Shown here in pieces: positions 17,409-26,695 of a stretch of DNA of 64,000 bases. The position numbers were made by a program, and so were the translations under genes. This DNA comes from SHVO01 sp041905525 (lineage in GTDB: Bacteria > Pseudomonadota > Alphaproteobacteria > Rhodospirillales > Rhodospirillaceae). The first letter of the stretch is position 1. The number at the start of each line of letters is the position of its first letter. Where the stretch lies: the NCBI GenBank assembly GCA_041905525.1, contig JAYRKY010000001.1, positions 186,001-250,000 on the forward strand. The letters run 5' to 3'. The notes below the pieces were generated by a model. It ran no database searches. It was not told the origin of the DNA and saw only the letters and a list, made by a program, of their open reading frames with translations.

Positions 17409-18362
17409 ATGTCCCCGGCGCACGCCGATGCGCGCCCGCCGCAAGGCCGGCCCGCGTCTCCCGCCGGCGCGGTAGCTGTTCCAGCTTCGTCCGCGGGCGT
17501 CTCGCCGTCGGGCCTGAACATCAGTGCTCTTGCCGGCATGATCGGCGGCATCGCGCTCTTGATCGCGTCGGTTGCGGTCACAACGCCGGACCCATGGTCC
17601 TTCCTCAACTGGCCCAGCGCTATTCTCGTTCTCGGCGGCACCGTCGCCGCCACGCTGATTACGTTTTCCTTCGGCGATCTTGGCCGCGCGCTCGCGCGGT
17701 TCGCCGGCCTCATGACCCGCTCGCACGTCGTTGACCGCGACGACGCGGGCCGGTTCGTCCGTATCGCCTCGCTTTGGAAGGCCGGAAAGCTTCACGCGGT
17801 GGAAAGCGAAGCCGAAGCGGTGCGCAGTCCGTTCGTGAAAACCGGATTGAGGCTATTGGTCGACGGTATGCCCGGCGACGCCATCGTCACGGTGCTGGAA
17901 TGGCGCATGAAGCAGCAGGAAATGTTGGAGCGCAAGGAAGCCGCGGTATTCCGTACCATGGCCACCTATGCGCCCGCCTTCGGCATGGTCGGTACGATTA
18001 TCGGCATCGTCAACATGCTGCGCTTGATGGGTGAAGGGGCCACACCCACGCAGGTCGGCTCCAACCTCGCCTTCGCGCTCATCACCACACTCTACGGCTT
18101 GGTTCTCGCCAATGCTTTTCTCAAGCCTATCGCCGCCAAAATTGAAACCAAGACCCACGATCATCTCCGGGTCATGGCGGCCATCGCGGAAGCCTTTCGT
18201 GAAATCGGTGAGGGGCATGGGCCCTCGCATGTGCGCGAAGTGCTCACCGCCATCGGCGAGCGTCACGAGAACGAGATGAACAACGCCGACGTCTTTCTCG
18301 CACCCGAGGACGCACTGGGCACCGAAAGTAGCGCCGATGACGACACATCCGCCCGATCCTGA
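17409..18362 (+). CDS. MotA/TolQ/ExbB proton channel family protein (MotA-like stator)
   Basis: The protein of 317 residues has a Pro/Ala-rich N-terminal tail, then paired membrane helices at about 40-60 and 67-85, a large cytoplasmic loop, and two more helices around MATYAPAFGMVGTIIGIVNML and NLAFALITTLYGLVLANAFL. This is the PomA/MotA layout, with the conserved Pro in TYAPAFG. With the MotB-like partner, whose start overlaps its end by 26 bases, it should form an ion-driven stator. ATG 17409 is preferred over 17367 because GGAAGGAG lies 7 bases upstream. No flagellar structural gene is near. Confidence 0.85.
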   Translation: MSPAHADARPPQGRPASPAGAVAVPASSAGVSPSGLNISALAGMIGGIALLIASVAVTTPDPWSFLNWPSAILVLGGTVAATLITFSFGDLGRALARFAGLMTRSHVVDRDDAGRFVRIASLWKAGKLHAVESEAEAVRSPFVKTGLRLLVDGMPGDAIVTVLEWRMKQQEMLERKEAAVFRTMATYAPAFGMVGTIIGIVNMLRLMGEGATPTQVGSNLAFALITTLYGLVLANAFLKPIAAKIETKTHDHLRVMAAIAEAFREIGEGHGPSHVREVLTAIGERHENEMNNADVFLAPEDALGTESSADDDTSARS

Positions 18363-19338
18363 AACCGGCGACGAACCATCCCTGTCGCTCCCGCCGTCCC
18401 CGGTGACCGCGCATCCCTCCGCGAAGGCGCCGCCGCGCCGCGCCGCGCTGCGGGCCCGGTTCACGCCTTCCCTTCCGGGCGACCCGGCGCCGGCGCAGGA
18501 CGAATGGCTGCTCTCTTACGCCGACATGTCGACGTTGCTGCTGACGGTGTTTGTCGGCCTACTTCTCACCGCGACCTTCGCGCCGTCGCCGGACCCCGGT
18601 CTTGTCGGGCGCGCCGGCGGACGCGGTGCCGGCGAAGCTTCGGCGCCTGGAACACCGGCAGCCGAGAAGGGCGCCGCAACAACGGAGGGCGCCGCCGGCG
18701 CTCGGCGCTTTATTGAGGGTTTGCTCCAGCTCCCGGTGGTCTCGCCTTATGATGGTGGCCAGGCCGTCGGGCTTACAGTCACACCCGGCGCGTCCGGTAT
18801 TGCGCCCGCCATTGCACCCCCGGCTGCCACGGGCCCCGGCGAAGGTGCAACTCTCGCGGTGGTGAAGGACGACGACGTCGAACGCATCCGCCGGCGGGAG
18901 GAGGTTTTGCGCACGGTGCGCACGCGCCTCGCCGAAGCGGGTCTTGCCACATATATAGGTGTCTCCGTCGAGGCCGATGGGGTGCGTCTTCAGATCCCCA
19001 ACTCCATCCTCTTCGCCACCGGCGCGGCGGACTTGCAAGGCCTGGGGCCCAAGGTCGTGCGCGCGCTCACGCCCATCCTCGCCGCCGGAGGCTTCACGGT
19101 CTCCGTCGAAGGCCATACCGATAGCGCCCCCATCGCCACGGCCCGTTTTCCGTCAAACTGGGAACTCTCGGCGCAGCGCGCCGCCACGGTTGTGCGGGTC
19201 CTGGTCGAAGCGGGGCTCGACCCCACGCGGATTGAAGCTGTGGGATATGCGGACTCCCGGCCCCTCGCCGACAATGCCACGGAGGACGGCCGGCGCGAAA
19301 ACCGGCGCGTTACCCTCATGCTCCGGCTGGAGCGTTAA
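18337..19338 (+). CDS. MotB/OmpA-family stator protein
   Basis: The 333-residue protein has one membrane helix at about 57-82 starting DEWLLSYADMSTLL, where Asp63 is the ion-carrying aspartate of MotB. A long Gly/Ala/Pro linker (85-190) follows, then a C-terminal OmpA-like peptidoglycan-binding domain with VEGHTDSAPI and ENRRVTLML. The N-terminal cytoplasmic tail of about 55 residues is longer than in E. coli MotB. Start ATG 18337 lies inside the motA-like gene, which implies translational coupling and fixed stoichiometry. Confidence 0.87.
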   Translation: MTTHPPDPETGDEPSLSLPPSPVTAHPSAKAPPRRAALRARFTPSLPGDPAPAQDEWLLSYADMSTLLLTVFVGLLLTATFAPSPDPGLVGRAGGRGAGEASAPGTPAAEKGAATTEGAAGARRFIEGLLQLPVVSPYDGGQAVGLTVTPGASGIAPAIAPPAATGPGEGATLAVVKDDDVERIRRREEVLRTVRTRLAEAGLATYIGVSVEADGVRLQIPNSILFATGAADLQGLGPKVVRALTPILAAGGFTVSVEGHTDSAPIATARFPSNWELSAQRAATVVRVLVEAGLDPTRIEAVGYADSRPLADNATEDGRRENRRVTLMLRLER

Positions 19339-19473
19339 GTGGCATGAATATCAATGCAACAGGCGTAAGTTGATCAAAAGGCGCGGGCGAACCGCCGCTC
19401 TTTCGTAAACCTCCCGTTTCGTCTCCCAACATTACCGTCTAGACTAACCCTTCGGACGGGCGGAGGGGGAACG

Positions 19474-21057
19474 TTGAACGTCGTACCGGACATTGCGGCT
19501 GCGGCTCCGAATAAATCGGAAATCCCGGATGCCGTCGCCGCTCCTCATCCGAATCTCTATCGCCAACTCCGCATTCTGATCGCCGGCATCGTTGTCCCGA
19601 TGCTGCTGCTTACGGTCGCCGTCATCTTCGTGGTCTCGCGCGTCACGGAACAGCGCACCGCAGAGGGCATCATGCAAACGGCGCGCAGCGTCATGTCGTC
19701 GACCGAGGCCGAGTTGAAGGGCCATATGGCCGCTCTGCGCCTTCTGGCCGGTTCCCCGGCCTTGCAGTCGGGTGATCTCGCGGCGTTCCGGCCCGAGGCG
19801 GAACGCTTTGTCGCGACGTTCCACGGCTCGCTGTCGAATGTCATCGTCTCCGATGCCGAGGGCAACATCCTGCTCAGCGTCCTACCGCTCAAAGATCGCA
19901 TCAAGCGCGGCAATCTCGCCGGAGTCCAAGAGGCGTTCGCGCGCCGCAACTCTTACATATCGGACATGTACATGGGGGCCGTGACCGGGCGTCCCACCTT
20001 CACCATCGACACGCCGGTCATCGTCGATGGCGAGGTGCGCTACGTCCTCGGCTTCAATCCGTCACGCGACACTTTTTTCAACATCACTGACAGTTTGCAG
20101 CTTCCCGCCGGGTGGGTCGTTTCGATCTTCGACCGGAACTACCGTCACGTCGCCCGTCATCCCTCTCTCGGCCGCGAGGAGCTGACGTCGGGTGCGGAAT
20201 CCCTCAAGGCCGAAATGAGCGCCAGCCCCGAAGGTGTCGCGCGCACCTCGTCGCTTGAGGGGGTGACGTTGCTCACCGCATTTACGCGCTCTCCGACCTC
20301 GGGCTGGACGGTGGCGATTGGTGTGCCTGCCAGTCATTTGTCGCAATCGGTCAATCGCGCCATCATGATCGCGCTAGCCGTCGGCGCGGTGTTTTATGTG
20401 GCGGCGGCGGCGATTGCATTACGAATGTCGCGCGCCGTCACCAGCGCCGAGACCCAGCGCGTCCTTCTCATCAACGAGTTGAACCACCGCGTGAAGAATA
20501 CGCTTGCGGGCGTGCAGGCCATTGTGTCGCAGACCCTGCGCCGCACGACGGATCCCGGTGCGGTCCGCAACGCGATTCAAAATCGGCTCATGGCCATGTC
20601 GCGCGCGCATGACGTGCTCAGCAAGCGCCATTGGATGGCGGTGGGACTGGCCGATCTCGTGCGCGTCATCCTTCAGGCCTACGAGGACTCCGCGCTCAAC
20701 CGCGTCACCCTGGCGGGGCCGCCGGTGGTGCTCGTCCCACGGCAGGCCGTCCCGCTTGCGCTCATCGTCAACGAACTTGCCACCAACGCCCTCAAGTACG
20801 GGGCCTTGTCCGTCCCCGTCGGAAGCCTTGCCATCAGTTGGCGGCGTGTGGACGACGACGTCTTGCTCTTGTCCTGGGAAGAATTCGGCGCTCCGGCCGC
20901 TGTGCCCGTGACGCCCCCCGCGCCGGGCGGCTTCGGCACCTTTTTCATCGAGCGCGCCGTGCTGCATGAACTTCGCGGCGAAGTCGTCCGCGAGTATGCG
21001 CCCGATGGGCTGAAGGTGCGCATTCAATTTCCGTTGGACGCGGGGCTAACGGCGTGA
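19474..21057 (+). CDS. HWE-family sensor histidine kinase
   Basis: This 527-residue membrane kinase has a first transmembrane helix at about 32-55, a periplasmic Cache-like sensor region, a second helix at about 290-315, then the kinase core. The phospho-acceptor is His338 in ELNHRVKN, the HWE/HisKA_2 type, and the ATPase part has VNELATNALKYG and the LSWEEFG segment with the W-E motif. It starts with TTG 19474, supported by GGAGGGGG 5-12 bases upstream. The stop overlaps the GTG of the next receiver gene, its likely phosphorylation partner. Confidence 0.88.
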   Translation: MNVVPDIAAAAPNKSEIPDAVAAPHPNLYRQLRILIAGIVVPMLLLTVAVIFVVSRVTEQRTAEGIMQTARSVMSSTEAELKGHMAALRLLAGSPALQSGDLAAFRPEAERFVATFHGSLSNVIVSDAEGNILLSVLPLKDRIKRGNLAGVQEAFARRNSYISDMYMGAVTGRPTFTIDTPVIVDGEVRYVLGFNPSRDTFFNITDSLQLPAGWVVSIFDRNYRHVARHPSLGREELTSGAESLKAEMSASPEGVARTSSLEGVTLLTAFTRSPTSGWTVAIGVPASHLSQSVNRAIMIALAVGAVFYVAAAAIALRMSRAVTSAETQRVLLINELNHRVKNTLAGVQAIVSQTLRRTTDPGAVRNAIQNRLMAMSRAHDVLSKRHWMAVGLADLVRVILQAYEDSALNRVTLAGPPVVLVPRQAVPLALIVNELATNALKYGALSVPVGSLAISWRRVDDDVLLLSWEEFGAPAAVPVTPPAPGGFGTFFIERAVLHELRGEVVREYAPDGLKVRIQFPLDAGLTA

Positions 21058-21464
21058 CGACACCTTTTGATTCACAAGCCGCGGCGCCGGTCGATCCACA
21101 GCGTCCGCTCGCCGGCCGCGCCGTTGTGGTGGTCGAGGATGAAGCCCTGGTGGCCATGTATATCGAGGAGATTCTCCTCGATCTCGGCGCGGCCGCTGTT
21201 CACCTTGCTTCGACGGTGGAAACCGGACTCGCGCTTCTGGAGCGCGCCGCGCCGCAGTTCGCGGTCCTCGATCTCAACCTCGCCGGCCGGGCCAGTTATC
21301 CGATCGCACAGCGGCTCGACACTCTCTCCGTGCCCTATCTGTTTCTCACCGGTTATGGCGCCGACGGCGTCGACCCCGCATGGCGGTCCCGTCCCATCGT
21401 GCAGAAGCCAGCCACGTTCGATATCCTGCGCAAGGCCATCGTCGGCGCCTTGCGTCCGCTCTGA
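21054..21464 (+). CDS. Single-domain response regulator paired with HWE kinase
   Basis: This is a 136-residue receiver with complete phosphorylation residues: Glu28/Asp29, phospho-acceptor Asp73 (VLDLNLAG), Thr99 and Lys118. The LDLNLAG pattern is usual in receivers that pair with HWE kinases. It starts with GTG 21054, overlapping the kinase stop as GTGA. It has no output domain, so it probably acts as a phospho-shuttle or by protein contact. Confidence 0.88.
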   Translation: MTTPFDSQAAAPVDPQRPLAGRAVVVVEDEALVAMYIEEILLDLGAAAVHLASTVETGLALLERAAPQFAVLDLNLAGRASYPIAQRLDTLSVPYLFLTGYGADGVDPAWRSRPIVQKPATFDILRKAIVGALRPL

Positions 21465-21595
21465 ATCATCGACCCGAAACGGCTTTTCGGCCGCGTCTGC
21501 CTATTTCCGCGCGACACGCTGAAATTGCTTGCGTAAATGGCGGTTCAACGAGAAACATCCCCCCATGGTGGGGTTCGTAACACACGTCGGCGGCA

Positions 21596-22468
21596 ATGGC
21601 GGGCATCGCTGACCCAGAGATCATCCGCAAGACTCGCTTCCTGATCGTCGACGGCGATAAGGCGGCGCTTGCGACTATTGAACAATACCTCAAGGCGCTT
21701 GGCTCGCCCCAGGTCGTCGCCGCCTCGGCGCCGCTGGTGGCGCTGCGCACCCTTCAGGATCCGCGCGCGCGCATCGATTGTCTCATCTGCGCCCATAAGC
21801 GCGGCACCATCACCGGCCTGCAATTTCTTCAAGGCCTACGGTCCGGGCGCTGGGGCCCCGGCCGCATTCAGAACGTCAAGTTCATGCTGATGATGCCCAC
21901 GCTCGACGTGCCGGCGGTGCAAGTCGCCGACCGCTCGGGCGTCAGCGGCTATTATATCGGCGAACTCCAGCAGATCCCCTTCGCGGTCGAGGTGATCAAG
22001 ATGCTCTCCGCCGAGCGGGGTCTCAGTCCGCTGCCGGCCATGCAGGTCGCGCATGTCAATTTCGGCGGCGCCGACTTCATCTTCGTGCCCTTCGATCCGT
22101 CCTTCGCCCACGCCGATCCCGGCGCGCAGCAGCGCGCGGTCATCCAGGTGCAAAACCTGATGCAGGAGCAGATGCTGGGCGGCGACGTCACGCCGGTGTG
22201 GGAAACGCCCAATACGGGTCTCGGCTATTTCGCCGCGCCGCATCACCACCAGCGGCTTGCCGGGCTCACCATGGACTTCGTGAAAACCAACCTCAACCGC
22301 GAGCTGACAATGGTTCAGCCGCCGGCCTTCGCCGTCCTGTCCTCGCCGGGAAGCGCGGCCTATGCCGCCATGATGGCGGGCGGAGGCCACACACCGGGCG
22401 CCGACGACGTCCTCTATCTCAAGGGGTTTGAGGCGGAGCAGCGGGGCGTGAACGGCGGAGTTTCCTAA
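21596..22468 (+). CDS. Receiver-like protein lacking the phospho-acceptor, unknown function
   Basis: The protein is 290 residues long. Residues 12-135 follow a receiver-type alternation (FLIVDGDKAALATIEQYLKALG; VKFMLMMPT), but the expected phospho-acceptor position, five residues after Asp61, is Ala66 (DCLICAHKRG). The second half (about 140-290) is unlike any domain I recognise. It follows the HWE kinase/receiver pair by 131 bases and converges on a true receiver gene with a 50-base overlap of coding ends. It could be a pseudo-receiver scaffold. ATG 21596 is the only plausible start. Confidence 0.6.
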   Translation: MAGIADPEIIRKTRFLIVDGDKAALATIEQYLKALGSPQVVAASAPLVALRTLQDPRARIDCLICAHKRGTITGLQFLQGLRSGRWGPGRIQNVKFMLMMPTLDVPAVQVADRSGVSGYYIGELQQIPFAVEVIKMLSAERGLSPLPAMQVAHVNFGGADFIFVPFDPSFAHADPGAQQRAVIQVQNLMQEQMLGGDVTPVWETPNTGLGYFAAPHHHQRLAGLTMDFVKTNLNRELTMVQPPAFAVLSSPGSAAYAAMMAGGGHTPGADDVLYLKGFEAEQRGVNGGVS

Positions 22469-22910
22469 ACACGCGCGCCAGCTTGAACGCGCCGCGAGCC
22501 GCCGGTTCGACGGCGGCCGGCTCCGGATCCAGGCTTCGCACCAGCTCTTCGCGCGTGAACGGCTTGCGCAGAGCCCGCGTATGCTCGGTGTCTTCCTCGG
22601 GGCGCAGCAGCACCACAAAGCGCATCTCCGGAAAATCCTTGCTCAGGCTGTCGGCCAATTCCTCGCCCGGCATCTCCGGCAGGTCCGTCGCCACCAGCAG
22701 CACATCGACGCGGCCCTGTTCCATCACCAGCGTCACGGCCTCATCGCCGCAGGAGGCCGGATGCACGTCGAAGCCCGCCGCCACCGCAATCTCGGCGGCC
22801 ACCTGGCGCGCCAAGTCGTCCGGGTCGACGACCAGCGCCACCGGACGCGGGGCACTGTTGGTCGTTTCGAGGAACATGACGTCGCTCTCAAGGCGTAGGC
22901 TGTCGGGCAT
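22419..22910 (-). CDS. Response regulator receiver protein
   Basis: The 163-residue protein contains a receiver at about 22-125: VALVVDPDD, phospho-acceptor Asp76 (VATDLPEMPG) and Lys116 (LRKPFT). The usual Thr/Ser position reads LLRP, so Arg or a nearby residue replaces it. A basic Pro/Ala/Arg-rich tail (126-163) follows. It converges with the receiver-like gene on the plus strand, the last 50 bases of each overlapping. An internal ATG (22877, MFLETTN) is an alternative start. Confidence 0.8.
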   Translation of the reverse strand: MPDSLRLESDVMFLETTNSAPRPVALVVDPDDLARQVAAEIAVAAGFDVHPASCGDEAVTLVMEQGRVDVLLVATDLPEMPGEELADSLSKDFPEMRFVVLLRPEEDTEHTRALRKPFTREELVRSLDPEPAAVEPAARGAFKLARVFRKLRRSRPAAPPQTP

Positions 22911-23159
22911 TTCTTTTGTTCACCTGGCACGAGCTGGTTTGAATCAACCAGACGCTTCCATTTAACGGGGTGACTATGGCGGAATACGGGCGAGGGCACG
23001 GCGGACTTGCAGAGCCTTAACCGAATTTCCGCCGCCCCACGGGGGCGCCGCGTCATTTGACAAACGGCGATTTAAGCCGCTAAAAGCGCGCGAAACTGGC
23101 GTTCAACGTGGTTGGAAAAAGCGCCTCCCTCACCAAACTGGCGCGAAATCTCCCCCACC

Positions 23160-24806
23160 ATGATCCGTCTCGATTCCATCACCAAGCAGCACGGCCACCA
23201 GATCCTCTTCATCGATGCGTCCATGACGCTTCAGAAGGGGGAGAAGGTCGGCCTTGTCGGCCCCAACGGCGCCGGCAAGTCCACGATCTTCCGCATGATC
23301 GCGGGCACCGAGCAGCCCGATGACGGCCGGGTGCTGGTCGAGGGCGGCATGACCATCGGTTACTTCAGCCAGGACGTGGGCGAGATGTCCGGCCAAAGCG
23401 CGGTGGCGGCCGTCATGGACGGCGCGGGCCCCGTCAGCGCGCTCGCCGCCGAGATGGCGGCACTTGAAGCGGCCATGATCGACCCGGACCAGGCTGACAC
23501 GATGGAGGAACTGGTGGGGCGCTACGGCGAAGTGCAGGCGCGCTTTCAGGAGCTCGACGGCTATGCGCTCGAAGACCGCGCGCGCGAGGTGCTCGCCGGT
23601 CTCAGCTTCAGCGAAGAGCGCATGGACGGCGATGTCGGCCTGCTTTCGGGCGGCTGGAAGATGCGCGTCGCCCTGGCGCGAATCCTTCTTATGCGCCCGG
23701 ACGGCATGCTGCTCGACGAACCCTCGAACCACCTCGACCTCGAAAGCCTGATCTGGCTTGAGGACTTCTTGAAGCGCTTCGACGGCGCGCTACTCATGAC
23801 CTCCCATGACCGCGAGTTCATGAACCGCATTGTCAATAAGATCGTCGAGATCGACGGCGGCGAGCTCATCACCTATTCGGGCAATTACGATTTCTACGAA
23901 CAGCAGCGCGCTCTCGCCGAGAAGCAGCGACAGGCTCAGTATGAACGGCAACAGGCGATGCTCGCCAAGGAAATTGCCTTCATCGAACGCTTCAAGGCGC
24001 GCGCCTCGCACGCGGCGCAGGTGCAAAGCCGGGTGAAGAAGCTGGACAAGATCGAGCGCGTCGAACCGCCGAAGCGCCGTCAGACCATCCAGTTCGAATT
24101 CCGTCCGCCGCCGCGCTCCGGCGATGACGTCGTCACTTTCGAAAACGTGCACAAGGCTTATGGCCGCCACGTCATCTATCAGGGGCTCGATCTGCATCTG
24201 GGGCGCAAGGAACGCTGGTGCGTGCTCGGCGCCAACGGCGCCGGCAAATCGACGCTGCTCAAGCTGGTCGCCGGCGCGCTCGATCCCGACCTCGGCGCCC
24301 TCCCCGATCAGGGCACCGTGAAACTCGGCGTGAGCGTGAAAATGGGCTACTTCGCCCAGCACTCCATGGATTTGCTCGACGGCGACGAAACCGTATTCGA
24401 ATCTTTGGACTCATCCTTTCCGCAAGCGGGGCAGGGCACCTTACGCACGCTGGCGGGATGTTTCGGCTTCTCCGGCGACGATGTCGAGAAACCCTGCCGC
24501 GTGCTCTCGGGCGGCGAGAAGGCCCGCTTGGTCATGGCGAAGATGCTGTTCGATCCGCCGAACTTTCTCGTCCTCGACGAGCCCACCAATCACCTCGATA
24601 TGGCGACGAAGGAAATGCTCGTCGCCGCGCTGGCGGAATTCGAGGGCACCATGCTGTTCGTCTCGCACGACCGCCACTTCCTCGCGAAGCTCTCGAACCG
24701 TGTGCTGGAACTTACGCCCGAAGGCCCGCACGTCTACGGCGGCGGCTACACCGAATACGTCGCCCGCACCGGACACGAGGCGCCGGGGTTGCATCCCGGC
24801 GGTTAG
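23160..24806 (+). CDS. ABC-F family ATPase (ribosome-associated)
   Basis: This 548-residue protein has two ATP-binding domains and no membrane segments. Domain 1 has GPNGAGKST and LSGGWKMRVALARIL; domain 2 has GANGAGKST and LSGGEKARLVMAKML. The linker at about 240-310 is charged and helical (KQRQAQYERQQAML), the P-site tRNA interaction motif of ABC-F proteins. ABC-F factors act on stalled or initiating ribosomes; the layout is closest to the YheS/YbiT branch rather than EttA. ATG 23160 begins the first beta strand directly (MIRLDSI); the frame extends to 23112 without good codon use. Confidence 0.88.
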   Translation: MIRLDSITKQHGHQILFIDASMTLQKGEKVGLVGPNGAGKSTIFRMIAGTEQPDDGRVLVEGGMTIGYFSQDVGEMSGQSAVAAVMDGAGPVSALAAEMAALEAAMIDPDQADTMEELVGRYGEVQARFQELDGYALEDRAREVLAGLSFSEERMDGDVGLLSGGWKMRVALARILLMRPDGMLLDEPSNHLDLESLIWLEDFLKRFDGALLMTSHDREFMNRIVNKIVEIDGGELITYSGNYDFYEQQRALAEKQRQAQYERQQAMLAKEIAFIERFKARASHAAQVQSRVKKLDKIERVEPPKRRQTIQFEFRPPPRSGDDVVTFENVHKAYGRHVIYQGLDLHLGRKERWCVLGANGAGKSTLLKLVAGALDPDLGALPDQGTVKLGVSVKMGYFAQHSMDLLDGDETVFESLDSSFPQAGQGTLRTLAGCFGFSGDDVEKPCRVLSGGEKARLVMAKMLFDPPNFLVLDEPTNHLDMATKEMLVAALAEFEGTMLFVSHDRHFLAKLSNRVLELTPEGPHVYGGGYTEYVARTGHEAPGLHPGG

Positions 24807-24813
24807 CGCGACG

Positions 24814-24856
24814 CACCCGCACCCTTTTCCTTCCGCTGAAAGGGGGAGGGCGGGTG
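24814..24856. repeat. REP-like imperfect hairpin
   Basis: CACCCGCACCCTTTT (24814-24828) can pair imperfectly with GGGGGAGGGCGGGTG (24842-24856). This kind of CCCTC/GAGGG intergenic element is commonly dispersed in GC-rich genomes. It lies between the ABC-F gene and the MHS transporter gene and may also help stop transcription, though no T-run follows. Confidence 0.45.
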
Positions 24857-24967
24857 AGGGGTCGTTTCCCAGTTGTTGATCCAACGAAAAACCGCGCTCG
24901 CTTGGTTCACATGTTTTGACAACGCGCCGGCCGGCCCGCCACACTCTCCCTTCCGTGTGGAGCCGCA

Positions 24968-26263
24968 ATGTCCCCTGCCGCCGACGCCCCCTCTCTTCGG
25001 ATCACGCGCCGCTCGGCGATCCTCGCGGCGTTCTCCACCATCGTCGAATGGTACGACTTCACCCTCTATCTCTACTTCGCCACCGTGCTGTCGCGGGTCT
25101 TCTTCGGCGGCGGGACGATGGCGCTGGTCGCGACCTTGGGCGGCTTCGCCGTCACCTTCCTGTTCCAGCCGCTTGGCGCGATGGTGTTCGGCTATTTCGG
25201 TGACCGCTTCGGCCGCCGGCCGATGCTCCTGCGCACCATGTTGATGACCAGCACGGCCATGGCGATCACTGCGCTGCTGCCGACCTATGCGCAAATCGGT
25301 CCGCTCGCGGGTGTCGGGCTCCTCGCGCTGCGCTGCGCGATGGGCTTCTCCGTCGGTGCTGAATATTCCGGCGCCGTGGCCTACCTGCTTGAGGGAGCCG
25401 CGCCCGGGCGCCGTGGCTTCGTGACGTCCTGTGCGTCCGCCGCCAGCGAGATCGGCAGTCTCATGGCGGTGGGGCTGTCGGCGCTCACGGTCTACGGCCT
25501 GAGCGCCGAAGACCTTGAAGGCTGGGGCTGGCGTATTCCCTTTTTCTTCGGGGCCGCGCTGGCTTTTGTCGTGTGGGTCCTTCGGACCGTGATGGAGGAG
25601 TCCCCGGAGTTCCGCGATCGCGCCCGGGCCGGTACGCTCACCCGTCATCCGCTGCGCGAAACCCTCGCGCACCACCGGCCCGGCATCGCGCGGTCCTTCG
25701 CCATCTCGGCGCTCGGCTCCATCACCTATTATGTGGGCATCACCTATGTGCCCACTTTCCTGAACACGACAGGCTCTTTGAGCGAGCGCTCGGCCTTGAT
25801 TCTATCCACGGCCGCGGCGCTTGTCGTCATCCTTGTCACGCCCATCGTCGGCGCGCTGTCCGATCGCTTCGGCCGCCGGCCGGTCTTGATCGCCCTTAGT
25901 CTCTTGAGCGCGATCCTGCCCATCACCGCGTTCGCGCTCATGGCACGCGGAAGTTTCGTGGAGGGACTTGCCGCCGCAGTCGTGCTCGCCGCCGTTGCCG
26001 GAGGTGTCAGCGCGGTCGGCGCAGTCGCCACCGCCGAGCAGTTTCCCGTGGAAGCGCGGCTCAGCGGTCTCGCCCTCGGCGCCACCGCCGCCACAGCGAT
26101 CTTCGGCGGTCTCACGCCGTTCCTCGCGCAACTCGCCATCGCCGGCACCAGCTGGGCCATGGTGCCGGGGGCGATGATCGCCTGCGTCGCGGTCGCGGTG
26201 CTTCCGATATTTGTGAAACTTCCGGAAACCGCCCCGCGGGCCGCGTCCCAGACGCCCCTGTAA
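24968..26263 (+). CDS. MFS transporter, metabolite:H+ symporter (MHS) family
   Basis: The protein of 431 residues has twelve predicted membrane helices. The family signature at the start, STIVEWYDFTLYLYFA, together with GYFGDRFGRRP (loop 2-3) and SDRFGRRPVL (loop 8-9), places it in the MHS group with ProP, KgtP and ShiA. These are proton-coupled inner-membrane importers of organic acids, betaines or sugar acids; the substrate cannot be read from the sequence. It stands alone, with no neighbouring catabolic operon. Confidence 0.88.
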   Translation: MSPAADAPSLRITRRSAILAAFSTIVEWYDFTLYLYFATVLSRVFFGGGTMALVATLGGFAVTFLFQPLGAMVFGYFGDRFGRRPMLLRTMLMTSTAMAITALLPTYAQIGPLAGVGLLALRCAMGFSVGAEYSGAVAYLLEGAAPGRRGFVTSCASAASEIGSLMAVGLSALTVYGLSAEDLEGWGWRIPFFFGAALAFVVWVLRTVMEESPEFRDRARAGTLTRHPLRETLAHHRPGIARSFAISALGSITYYVGITYVPTFLNTTGSLSERSALILSTAAALVVILVTPIVGALSDRFGRRPVLIALSLLSAILPITAFALMARGSFVEGLAAAVVLAAVAGGVSAVGAVATAEQFPVEARLSGLALGATAATAIFGGLTPFLAQLAIAGTSWAMVPGAMIACVAVAVLPIFVKLPETAPRAASQTPL

Positions 26264-26695
26264 GCCGCGACTCGCGGCCCGCACATGTTCGATTTTTCGG
26301 GGGAACTAAATTGTCCGGCGCATGAGAATTCTTGATAGGCAAAAAATCGCGAAAAGCGCACCCTTGCAGGACGCATTCTAATGCGCCGCTGTTTGACATT
26401 GTGAAGATGTGACGTGATTTGCGCGGTCCTCGACGGGACCGCATGCGCTCTTCGGCCGTAAGCGGGGGCGCTGCCGCGCGGCAGCTGCGCAAATGACGCG
26501 GCACACAAGCCTCTGATCCGCCTCGATATTTGTTCCTTTTTGGCTTGCCGCGTGCCGCGTAAGAATGCACTCAACTTCTGCGCGCCCCCGCGGGCCGTTG
26601 CCGAACCCGAAAGCTCCGCCGGCCGCAGAGGTCCCAACCTTGGCGGGTGCGCCAACATTTGCGACACTGCGGCAAGATACCGAAGGGGAAATACG
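26264..26695. other. 432-base intergenic region with several strong inverted repeats
   Basis: No protein gene is supported here. Directly after the MHS stop is a small GCCGC/GCGGC hairpin. Further on are GCGGTCC/GGACCGC (26423-26429 and 26436-26442), a perfect 16-base palindrome (26470-26485), and a long imperfect hairpin joining 26496-26510 with 26543-26560. Together they could form a structured leader or small RNA upstream of the amidase gene, whose ribosome site GAAGGGGA lies at about 26682-26689. Confidence 0.45.

Noticed and set aside
19339..19473. EcfG promoter before the HWE kinase
   Set aside because: GAAC and CGTT elements occur, but the spacer is about 22 bases, outside the 16-17 consensus.
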